7,000 nucleotides of DNA from assembly GCA_027081565.1 (NCBI GenBank), contig JALWKG010000060.1:1-7000 (forward strand), read 5' to 3'. The position numbers and the translations under genes are program-made. Below the pieces are notes generated by a model. It ran no database searches. It saw nothing but the letters and a program-made list of their open reading frames with translations, and was not told where the DNA came from. This document shows, piece after piece, positions 1 through 5,871 of the stretch (positions within the stretch are counted from its first letter, which is position 1; each line of letters begins with the position of its first letter). This DNA comes from Helicobacteraceae bacterium (GTDB taxonomy: Bacteria; Campylobacterota; Campylobacteria; Campylobacterales; Sulfurimonadaceae).

Positions 1-688
1 CTTTAAAAACAATTCCCTTATTCTCTATCTTCATCACCCGGTCACAATACTTGAGCATCCGTTCGTCGTGGGTGACCATGATGATGGCGACGTCCTGTTC
101 AGAGGCGATCTTTTTGAGCATCTTGACGACATTTATCGAGCGTGCCATGTCGAGTGCAGCAGTAGGCTCATCTGCCAGAATGATCTCCGGGTCGTTCATC
201 AGTGCTCTGGCGATGGCGACACGTTGGTTTTGTCCGCCGGAGAGTTGTGAAGGCATCGCCTTCTCTTTTTCAGCGATATCGAAGTACTTTAACAGCTCTC
301 TGGCTTTCTCTTTAGACTGTTTCTCATCGCTCTTATTGGCCTGCGGTAGGAGTGTCAGGTTATCGATGATGTTCAAAAACGGTATGAGATAGTGTGCCTG
401 AAAGATAAAACCGATCTTCTCACGGCGGATCTTTCGGGTCTCTTTGGTGAGCCATTTATTATCATAGACCTTCTCATCACCCAGCCAGATAGTCCCTGAA
501 GTCGGTGCGTCAACACAGCCCAACATCATCAACAGTGTCGTTTTACCGGCACCGCTCGGAGCCACTAGGGCTACTAATTCTCCCTTGTTAATGGTAAAAG
601 AGGCATCATCGATGACATCAACAAAGGCATCACCCTTGCCAAAGGACTTGTTGAGTGCTTCAACCTTGATCGCTTGTTCTTGTGACAT
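1..688 (-). CDS. ABC transporter ATP-binding protein, DevA/LolD type (3' end cut by window edge)
   Basis: Nucleotide-binding subunit that would power the permease encoded directly upstream (690-1841). Translating the minus strand from ATG at 686-688 gives 229 open codons to the window edge without a stop. The family usually runs to about 220-240 residues, so only the last few are probably missing. All ABC motifs are present: Walker A APSGAGKTT (residues 43-51, with Ala for the usual first Gly, which the [AG]xxxxGK[ST] pattern allows), Q-loop Gln97, signature LSGGQ (149-153), Walker B IILADE (169-174) followed by a PTAALD D-loop, and switch His207 in VTHDER. The PTAALD and THDERML wording resembles DevA-type ATPases, matching the DevC-like permease. 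The start is supported by a perfect AGGAGG (694-699) inside the end of the permease gene, whose stop lies 1 base upstream. The family and pairing are clear; the substrate is unknown. Confidence 0.93.
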   Translation of the reverse strand, partial: MSQEQAIKVEALNKSFGKGDAFVDVIDDASFTINKGELVALVAPSGAGKTTLLMMLGCVDAPTSGTIWLGDEKVYDNKWLTKETRKIRREKIGFIFQAHYLIPFLNIIDNLTLLPQANKSDEKQSKEKARELLKYFDIAEKEKAMPSQLSGGQNQRVAIARALMNDPEIILADEPTAALDMARSINVVKMLKKIASEQDVAIIMVTHDERMLKYCDRVMKIENKGIVFK

Positions 689-689
689 C

Positions 690-1841
690 TTAACCTCCTA
701 TGGCTGCAGAGGGGTCTGCACTGATCACTTTTTTCACCCCTATAAACGAAGCGAATATAGAAGCAACAACGACGACAGCAAAAAGCCCCCAGGCATCTGG
801 CAGATCTAAAACAATACGTTTAGGAAATTTCCCCGATATAAGATGCGCAAAGACATTGCCAAAAAGGAAAGCTAAAATACCTAGAAGCAGGGTCTCCTCG
901 ACAATCATCTGTGTAATCATACGGTTGGGCAGTCCTATAAGTTTCATGATCGAAATTTCCTTGATCTTCTCAAGCGTCATGGTGTAGATAATGAGCGCGA
1001 TGATAATGGTAGAGACCGCTACCAAAATAGCAGTGAAAAGACCGATTTGTTTGGATGCCTTTTCTATGACATTTCTGGTCAGAACGATCTTCTGTTGTGC
1101 TCTGGTGTAGACACTTTTATGTTGCCACTGCTCGATCTCTTGGGCGACTTGGTCAACATCGTATCCTGGCTTTAGTGTTGCAATGATCGTATTGACCAGA
1201 TGGGCATCTTTGTTCATAATACCTCTTGCTTTGTCTGTCTGGATGCGTTTGTTGGAGTATGAAAACTGTATCTGCTGGGCATCTTTGAGACTCAAGTAGA
1301 CCAGAGAGTCCCCTCCGGAAGCAACAGAACCGTGGGTAATACCGACAACCGTGTAGTCGTTACGTCCCAGTTTTAAAGTGTCATGCAGTTTATAACCTGT
1401 TTTGTCCGTCACTACAATCTCATAATGATCAATATCCAGTGTCCGTCCTTCTACAAGACGTTCAGGGTTGATGGGGTTAATCTCACCATAGACATCATAA
1501 CCCACGACCTGAACACGTACCTTTTTGCCACCATTTTTACTCGGAAGTTGAATACTCTGAAATGTAATGGCTTCGGACTTATCAATCCCAGGAATGGATT
1601 TAAGTGTCTCTTTGAGATCTTCATGTACACGAGAAGACTCGGCAAAGGGCCCAAGTGTGTTCTCCTGTACGACCCACAAGTCAGCATCAAGGTCATTAAG
1701 CAACACTTCGGCATCTACGATCATCCCGCGGTAGACCCCCATCATGATAAGTACGATCCCTAAAAGCATCCCTACACCCATAGCGGTGACGATGAACTTG
1801 CCCAGGGAGTGTTTGATATCCTCTTTGGCCAGATGTATCAT
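690..1841 (-). CDS. ABC transporter permease, DevC/MacB (FtsX-like) type
   Basis: Inner-membrane subunit of the efflux pump, 383 residues. The topology is that of the MacB/FtsX/DevC superfamily: a short cytoplasmic start (MIHLAKEDIKHSLGKF), helix 1 at about 16-37, a large periplasmic domain at about 38-264, helix 2 at about 266-290, a cytoplasmic coupling segment (EKIKEISIMKLIGLPNRM, 291-308), helix 3 at about 314-335 and helix 4 at about 351-368. It ends in a DPSAAIGG tail typical of these permeases. No ATPase domain is fused, unlike MacB, and the ATPase is the next gene. Such permeases do not form a classic import channel. They drive the adaptor and channel mechanically from the periplasmic side (family knowledge). 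The ATG overlaps the adaptor stop by 4 bases (ATGA, 1838-1841) without a clear ribosome binding site, which points to translational coupling. Lipoprotein release (LolCE-like) is an alternative, but the adaptor and TolC partners favour efflux. Confidence 0.9.
   Translation of the reverse strand: MIHLAKEDIKHSLGKFIVTAMGVGMLLGIVLIMMGVYRGMIVDAEVLLNDLDADLWVVQENTLGPFAESSRVHEDLKETLKSIPGIDKSEAITFQSIQLPSKNGGKKVRVQVVGYDVYGEINPINPERLVEGRTLDIDHYEIVVTDKTGYKLHDTLKLGRNDYTVVGITHGSVASGGDSLVYLSLKDAQQIQFSYSNKRIQTDKARGIMNKDAHLVNTIIATLKPGYDVDQVAQEIEQWQHKSVYTRAQQKIVLTRNVIEKASKQIGLFTAILVAVSTIIIALIIYTMTLEKIKEISIMKLIGLPNRMITQMIVEETLLLGILAFLFGNVFAHLISGKFPKRIVLDLPDAWGLFAVVVVASIFASFIGVKKVISADPSAAIGG
694..699 (-). promoter_or_regulatory. 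Strong Shine-Dalgarno of the ABC ATPase gene
   Basis: The minus strand reads AGGAGG, then 5 bases, then the ATG at 688. It lies within the last codons of the permease gene. It fixes the ATPase start and suggests that this subunit is initiated independently, unlike the genes upstream, which overlap and may depend more on translational coupling. Confidence 0.75.
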
Positions 1842-2980
1842 AGGTGTATCTTCATACCCTCTTTAAGAGGCTTTTTATTAGGATTGGGTACGATGACTTG
1901 TAAAGATGTATTAAGATTACTTGCACTGACTTCCTGTGAACTTTGTACTTTATCTTCAAGCGTAACGAAGTGGGCATGTCCGTTCTCAACACTCCAAACA
2001 CCCCAAACACCTCCATTTTGAACCAGTACACTCAACGGTAACTTTAAAACATCTTCATAACGTTTAACTTCTATGGAGACCTCGGCCTGCTCATTGATGT
2101 AAAAAGGTTCCGGGATCTTCTCAAACGCAACATCGATCTCACGCTCCAATGTCACTGCATCACTCATGGCATCAATACGTTTAACACTGCCTTTGAACAC
2201 TTTGTCTGGTTGAGAATGAAGTCTGATCTGTGCTTTTTGATCTTTGTGTACCTCAGCACAGACACGTTCATCTATTTTTGTGACCACCCACAAAGTCTTA
2301 GGATCTACGATCTTGAGTATGCTGGTGGTTGGCAATACGTTTTGTGCGACCTCTACATCTTTAGAGATAACATAACCATCTACCGGTGCATAGACTTTAA
2401 GGCGTTCAACACGGCTTTGAAGAGCTTCTATACTCTTTTGGGCACGACGGCTCTCTGCTTTGGCGGCATTGATACGTGAGAGGGAAGCCGCGATCTGCAT
2501 CTCAATACCCTGCAGATCACTCTGTGCCTTGTCATACTCTGACTGTGCGGCATAGCCCTGCTTGTTGAGCTTTTCATAACGGTCATAGGTCTTTTGCAAC
2601 AGTGCCTTTTGACTTTTCTGGTTTTTCAACTCATCTCTTGATGCTACAATATCAAACTTGGCCTTTTCCAAAGATGCCTCTGCGCCAGCCAACTGGGCAT
2701 CAAGATCAACACCGTCCATGCTGACCAAAAGATCACCCTTTTTCACCCAATCACCTTCATCTACAGTGATAGAGAGTACCTTGCCACCACTTTGTGCTGT
2801 GATGTTATAGATGTCCTTGGCACTGACATTACCAATACCTCTCACACTGACACTTAAGTCGCCAGTGGTCGGTGTGATTGTTTCGAAAGTCGTCTTTGGG
2901 ATGTAGACCTTCTTAAAAAAGAGTGCCCCACCTGCTAGGAGTAGAACCACGATAATAATATATTTAATCCAGCTTTTCAT
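1838..2980 (-). CDS. Periplasmic adaptor subunit (HlyD/MacA family) of the efflux pump
   Basis: Membrane fusion protein of 380 residues that would link the ABC permease to the outer-membrane channel. An N-terminal anchor helix (about 5-22) is followed by the first half of a lipoyl-like domain (about 55-95, with GGKVLSITVDEGDWVKKGD), a long Lys/Glu/Gln/Ala-rich coiled-coil hairpin (about 98-198) and the second lipoyl half (APVDGYV, 198-204 onward). A beta-barrel (about 230-305) and a membrane-proximal domain reaching the C-terminus complete it. There is no lipoprotein cysteine, so it is held by its anchor helix. At the hairpin tip, R134 and L138 match the R-x3-L part of the TolC-docking RLS motif; Ala145 appears to stand where Ser is usual, with Ser147 two residues on. 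The start has AAGGA about 8 bases upstream (2989-2993) and overlaps the channel gene stop as ATGA. Family assignment is firm. The length and domain order fit MacA/DevB-type adaptors. Confidence 0.92.
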   Translation of the reverse strand: MKSWIKYIIIVVLLLAGGALFFKKVYIPKTTFETITPTTGDLSVSVRGIGNVSAKDIYNITAQSGGKVLSITVDEGDWVKKGDLLVSMDGVDLDAQLAGAEASLEKAKFDIVASRDELKNQKSQKALLQKTYDRYEKLNKQGYAAQSEYDKAQSDLQGIEMQIAASLSRINAAKAESRRAQKSIEALQSRVERLKVYAPVDGYVISKDVEVAQNVLPTTSILKIVDPKTLWVVTKIDERVCAEVHKDQKAQIRLHSQPDKVFKGSVKRIDAMSDAVTLEREIDVAFEKIPEPFYINEQAEVSIEVKRYEDVLKLPLSVLVQNGGVWGVWSVENGHAHFVTLEDKVQSSQEVSASNLNTSLQVIVPNPNKKPLKEGMKIHL

Positions 2981-4224
2981 AATATCTTTCCTTGTAAATA
3001 ATCTATACGGTTTAAAATAGTCCCTCGACTATAGTAGGCTTCCAGCAGGCCGAGTTCAGCATTGAGATAAAGTGCCGTAGCGTCAAGTACTTCTATGTAA
3101 GTCGCCAAACCCTCTTTATATCGTGCATTGAGTAAGGTCATCGTCTCTTGTGAGGCTTCAAGTTGTGCTTTTTTGGCAGCTATAGTCTTCTCATAACGTG
3201 CCAGATCTACCTCTAAGGCTTGGACTTCTTGCTTCAGGGCTAAGGCTTTAGAGTCATAAGCTGCCTGAGCAACATCTTCTGCCAGTTTTGCCTGTTGGGC
3301 CTGTGCACTGATACGTCCACCAGCATAGAGGGGAATTGTAAGCGTGATCCCTACGAGAGTAGCATCATAGCTGTTTAATGTGTCTTGATAGTTGTAAGAG
3401 GCTACGGCATCAATAGAACCATAGTGTGAGGCATGAACACTCTCATAGAGTAGTTCACTTTTCTCCACCCCAGCCTTAGCACTTTGAAGTTGTGGATTGG
3501 CGTTTTCTATCTCTTTATAAGCGACCGCCTCTTGTTCTTGTGGTGAAAGGATCTCTTCTTGCAGTGTCACATCAACATCCACCTCTTCACCAATATACAG
3601 TGAAAGTGCTACTCGTGCTTTTTCATAAGCTGCTTCTGAGATAGAGAGGTTGTCCTGAGCTACATAATAAGAGGAGAGAAAACGGGTAGAGTCTGCTCGT
3701 GTCTTCATTCCCTGCTTGACCATCGCCTCAGACTGTTTATAAAGCGCCTCTTTTGCTTCGAGGTCTTTTTGTCTCACCTCAACCGCTTTACGCTGAACAA
3801 CCATGAGGTTGTACTGTGTTTTGACATTGTAAGCCATCAGAGCCTTGGCATCAACTAAAGAGAGGGCTGCGATCTTGGTCTCTGCTTTGGAAGAGTCTAT
3901 AGCCGAAGAGGTCTTTCCAAAGTCCCAGATCTTCTGGTTGAGTACCACCCCTGCCTGCCAACCATCAGAGTCTATAGTATGGAATTGCCCATTTTGAGGC
4001 AAGACATAGGTACGGGTAGGATCATACTCTGCATTGAAACGAACTTGAGGAAGATAGTCAGAACGGCTCTGTTTGATCCCCTCTTGCGCAGAGGTAACCT
4101 GCAATATAAAACGTTTAATGTCAGGATGATACGCCAAAGCCTTTTGAATGGCCTCATTCTGGGAGAGAGATTGTGCTTGCAGTTGAAGTGTACAAAAAAT
4201 GATAAAAATGAAAGCTTTTAACAT
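2977..4224 (-). CDS. TolC-family outer-membrane efflux channel
   Basis: Outer-membrane exit duct of the pump, 415 residues from the chosen start, near the usual TolC-family length. Residues 1-17 (MLKAFIFIIFCTLQLQA) form a signal peptide with likely cleavage before QS. The mature protein shows the two-fold OEP repeat. The first half starts with LSQNEAIQKALAYHPDIKR and contains NQKIWDFGK; the second has NPQLQSAKAGVEKSELL, IPLYAGGRISAQ and NARYKEGLATYIEVLDA. Long Ala/Gln/Glu-rich helices between them would build the periplasmic tunnel. A longer reading frame opens at a GTG (4254), but the ATG at 4222-4224 is preferred because AGGAG precedes it at proper distance and the signal peptide then begins correctly. 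This is the first gene of the efflux operon; its stop overlaps the adaptor start by 4 bases. There is no N-terminal lipobox cysteine of the kind seen in the lipoprotein OprM/NodT type. Confidence 0.92.
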   Translation of the reverse strand: MLKAFIFIIFCTLQLQAQSLSQNEAIQKALAYHPDIKRFILQVTSAQEGIKQSRSDYLPQVRFNAEYDPTRTYVLPQNGQFHTIDSDGWQAGVVLNQKIWDFGKTSSAIDSSKAETKIAALSLVDAKALMAYNVKTQYNLMVVQRKAVEVRQKDLEAKEALYKQSEAMVKQGMKTRADSTRFLSSYYVAQDNLSISEAAYEKARVALSLYIGEEVDVDVTLQEEILSPQEQEAVAYKEIENANPQLQSAKAGVEKSELLYESVHASHYGSIDAVASYNYQDTLNSYDATLVGITLTIPLYAGGRISAQAQQAKLAEDVAQAAYDSKALALKQEVQALEVDLARYEKTIAAKKAQLEASQETMTLLNARYKEGLATYIEVLDATALYLNAELGLLEAYYSRGTILNRIDYLQGKIL

Positions 4225-4230
4225 AAGGAC

Positions 4231-4235
4231 TCCTA
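4231..4235 (-). promoter_or_regulatory. Shine-Dalgarno that decides the start of the TolC-like gene
   Basis: The minus strand reads AGGAG followed by six bases (TCCTTA-type spacer) and the ATG at 4224. The alternative GTG at 4254 has no comparable purine-rich stretch upstream and would put charged-free extra residues before the signal peptide. This site therefore favours the shorter protein. Confidence 0.65.
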
Positions 4236-4261
4236 GTAAAAAGAAGTATGACACTTTCGCA

Positions 4262-4276
4262 TTAACGTAACGTTAA
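4262..4276. promoter_or_regulatory. Perfect 15-bp palindrome, probable repressor operator of the efflux operon
   Basis: TTAACGT-A-ACGTTAA is a perfect inverted repeat with 7-base arms and one central base. It lies 38 bases upstream of the TolC-like start and immediately downstream of a -10-like element, so it should cover the transcription start. That placement and symmetry are typical of an operator for a dimeric repressor such as TetR or MarR, families that often control efflux operons. The palindrome is seen directly; the regulator is inferred, and no regulator gene lies in this window. Confidence 0.55.
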
Positions 4277-4286
4277 ATCTATAGCA
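4277..4286 (-). promoter_or_regulatory. Possible extended -10 promoter of the efflux operon
   Basis: The minus strand reads TGCTATAGAT, a TGn extension plus a TATA-containing -10. No good -35 hexamer is seen 16-18 bases upstream, where the sequence is the end of gpmA. Transcription would begin a few bases downstream inside the 15-bp palindrome, giving a leader of roughly 45 bases. The gap of 69 bases after gpmA, against overlaps within the operon, also argues for a separate promoter. Only sequence resemblance supports it. Confidence 0.4.
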
Positions 4287-4304
4287 TTACCCTCTACAAA
4301 TGCT
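4283..4304. repeat. Short inverted repeat across the gpmA stop codon
   Basis: AGCATT (4283-4288) and AATGCT (4299-4304) are perfect 6-base inverted arms around a 10-base loop that contains the gpmA stop codon. On the minus strand no U-run follows, so it is a poor intrinsic terminator. One arm overlaps the putative extended -10. It could be a transcript hairpin, part of a regulator site, or chance. Confidence 0.35.
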
Positions 4305-4986
4305 CTTTTCCGATAATATGAAGTAAACGGTCCATCGTGTAAACCAATATATCACCCGTCGGGATCTCGAGTTCAGATATCTTCGCTTCACTGATACCTT
4401 CCAAATGCATCACCAAAGCCCGCAGTGAGTTCCCGTGGGCTGAGACCAACACAGTCTTTCCCTCCTGCAGTCTTGATACGATCTCTTTTTCATAGTAGGG
4501 AATGACCCGTTTTTTGGTCAATCTGAGAGACTCGCTTGTTGGAAGAAGTGTAGAGGATATCTTACTGTATTTTTTCTCTTTGGAAGCATTGCGCTGGTCG
4601 TCTGGTGTCAGTGGTGGCGGTGGGTTGTCATAGCCTCGTCTGACGGCGAGAAAAAAGGCCTCTCCATAAGTTTCACGTACAACATCTTTATCCTCTCCTT
4701 GCCAGGCACCATAGTGACGTTCGTTCAGCGCAAAACTGCGTATGGCATCGATCTGCTCCCACTCCAGCACTTTTAAAGCGAGTTGCGCCGTATGGATGGC
4801 CCGCTTCAGCCAAGAGGTGAAACAGATGTCAGGATAGAGCTGATAGCGCAGCAGTTTCTCACCGGCCGCTTCAGCCTCGCGGATACCCCGATCACTCAGC
4901 TCCACATCAGTCCAGCCGGTAAAAAGATTCTGCTGATTATAAATGCTTTCGCCATGACGCAGAAGAATCAAGGTGCCAAACTTCAT
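4294..4986 (-). CDS. gpmA: 2,3-bisphosphoglycerate-dependent phosphoglycerate mutase
   Basis: Cytoplasmic glycolytic/gluconeogenic enzyme interconverting 3- and 2-phosphoglycerate through a phosphohistidine. 230 residues. The active site is complete: LRHGESIYN with His11 (phosphorylated) and Arg10, FTGWTDVELSDRG (22-34), Arg62 in LKRAIHTAQ, Glu89 in LNERHYGAWQGED, the proline-rich NPPPPLTPDD loop (121-130), and His184 in SAHGNSLRA. These numbers coincide with the E. coli enzyme. The protein ends soon after GDILVYTMDRLLHI and so lacks most of the flexible C-terminal tail of the roughly 250-residue E. coli form; that tail influences mutase versus phosphatase balance in relatives. The start has GGGAGG just upstream (4991-4996). 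It follows the membrane protein gene by 51 bases, possibly in the same transcript. The assignment is firm. A broader-specificity phosphatase is unlikely because the dPGM loops are conserved. Confidence 0.95.
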   Translation of the reverse strand: MKFGTLILLRHGESIYNQQNLFTGWTDVELSDRGIREAEAAGEKLLRYQLYPDICFTSWLKRAIHTAQLALKVLEWEQIDAIRSFALNERHYGAWQGEDKDVVRETYGEAFFLAVRRGYDNPPPPLTPDDQRNASKEKKYSKISSTLLPTSESLRLTKKRVIPYYEKEIVSRLQEGKTVLVSAHGNSLRALVMHLEGISEAKISELEIPTGDILVYTMDRLLHIIGKEHL

Positions 4987-5037
4987 AGTAACCTCCCTAA
5001 AAGTTATGTATCAGAACCAAAAAAAGATCTTGTTCGA

Positions 5038-5778
5038 TCAGTACCTCTTTTTAGTGATGAAGTGCTTGGATTTCAGATATTGTAACTCATTTTCGAGCTT
5101 AGTGGTGAAGGCTTTTTCTCTCTCCTTGAGTCTCTGTAAAAAGAGGATACGTCGTTCGACAAAGTAGAAGTAGAGCAGACCGCTTATCGCTGCAGCATAG
5201 AGACACCAGATAGATGTAAAGCCGTAAGGTCTCAGCCAGAAGATGATGATAAGCCCGATAAAGTTAAGCAGACCGAAGATGCGTACAGAGAGGCTGCTGC
5301 TTAAAAGCAGGGCCCCGCAGGTAGTGATAATGTAGAGTATGGCATCGTAGTAGTTTGCAGTCCAGCTGTTATTGTAAAAGAGGGTGTTGTTGATGACACG
5401 GACACTGCTGGGGTATACAGCAAGACCATAAAGAGAGTAGCTCGTAAGGATGAGACCCAAAAAGGTCATAATGCCCAGGAGCTTTCGACGGTATCCGTCT
5501 TTTTCGATTAGCCAGATGGCAAGAGGGATGAGAAAAGGTAGCAATCCCTGGGCATAAAAGATAAAGATGGCTTTGGCGATCTCAAGGGCACGATGGTCTA
5601 TCATGCCGCCAACACCAAGCCATACAAAGCCTTCAGCCAATTGGTGCAGTGCAAAGAGAAGAGGAAGCGAAGCAAAAAGAACTTCATGAGGGGTGCTGAC
5701 CTTTCGCAATGTCAGTATCCCGATAATACCGATCACGCCGGCCAGAACAAAGTTTAAAATCGCATAATAGTTCTCCAC
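5038..5778 (-). CDS. Seven-helix membrane protein, resembles DUF6629 family
   Basis: Function unknown. 246 residues with about seven hydrophobic helices (near 7-25, 33-53, 67-90, 99-120, 143-160, 165-182 and 188-208) and a charged, probably coiled-coil cytoplasmic tail (about 209-246, ERRILFLQRLKEREKAF onward) rich in Lys and Glu. The first two helices carry the pattern I recall from DUF6629 proteins: a small-residue first helix with GIIGILTLRKV, then LFASLPLLFALHQLAEGFVW, with a conserved-looking His-Gln-x2-Glu-Gly inside the second helix, and a third helix with GLLPFLIPLAIWLIE. The start is GTG at 5776-5778 with AAAGGGG about 5 bases upstream. No upstream ATG fits better. A recognisable promoter lies ahead (5826-5853), so it appears to begin a transcription unit that may include gpmA. 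The family match is from memory of its pattern and should be treated as likely, not certain. Confidence 0.8.
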   Translation of the reverse strand: MENYYAILNFVLAGVIGIIGILTLRKVSTPHEVLFASLPLLFALHQLAEGFVWLGVGGMIDHRALEIAKAIFIFYAQGLLPFLIPLAIWLIEKDGYRRKLLGIMTFLGLILTSYSLYGLAVYPSSVRVINNTLFYNNSWTANYYDAILYIITTCGALLLSSSLSVRIFGLLNFIGLIIIFWLRPYGFTSIWCLYAAAISGLLYFYFVERRILFLQRLKEREKAFTTKLENELQYLKSKHFITKKRY

Positions 5779-5819
5779 GCTTACCCCTTTGTGAGTACCT
5801 ATTATGTCTTTAAGATACT

Positions 5820-5847
5820 TTTGTCATTATAGTACCTTTATGACAAA
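5820..5847. repeat. 8-bp inverted repeat around the promoter of the DUF6629-like gene
   Basis: TTTGTCAT (5820-5827) and ATGACAAA (5840-5847) are perfect inverted arms separated by 12 bases, with centres 20 bases apart, close to two helical turns. The repeat overlaps the -10 and spacer of the promoter. On neither strand is it followed by a U-run that would make it a convincing terminator. The geometry suits a dimeric DNA-binding protein; which one is unknown. Confidence 0.5.
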
Positions 5848-5853
5848 TGTAAA
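5826..5853 (-). promoter_or_regulatory. Sigma70-type promoter for the DUF6629-like gene and perhaps gpmA
   Basis: On the minus strand TTTACA (5848-5853, five of six to TTGACA) is followed after 16 bases by a perfect TATAAT (5826-5831). Transcription would start near 5818-5820, leaving a leader of about 40 bases before the GTG at 5778. This is the best promoter match I noticed in the window. Confidence 0.65.
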
Positions 5854-5871
5854 AATAAAGTTGAGCCACTT

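Noticed and set aside
51..392. A plus-strand open frame of 113 codons.
   Set aside because: It lies wholly antisense to the ABC ATPase gene, whose motifs prove the minus-strand reading. It has no ribosome binding site or recognisable domain.
1383..1763. A plus-strand open frame of 126 codons.
   Set aside because: It is antisense to the periplasmic domain of the permease and shows no protein-family features, so it is a shadow of the real gene.
4225..4254. N-terminal extension of the TolC-like protein by ten residues, starting at GTG 4254.
   Set aside because: The ATG at 4224 has a good AGGAG upstream and gives a standard signal peptide; the extension would lie in the proposed leader.
4245..4274. 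Alternative promoter for the efflux operon using CATACT as -10.
   Set aside because: No acceptable -35 hexamer lies at 16-18 bases, and it would leave a very short leader; the extended -10 at 4277-4286 is the better candidate.
5019..5039. Possible terminator after the DUF6629-like gene: on the minus strand GATC, six bases, GATC, then seven T.
   Set aside because: The stem is only four base pairs and overlaps the stop codon; it is too weak for a confident intrinsic terminator despite the good T-run.
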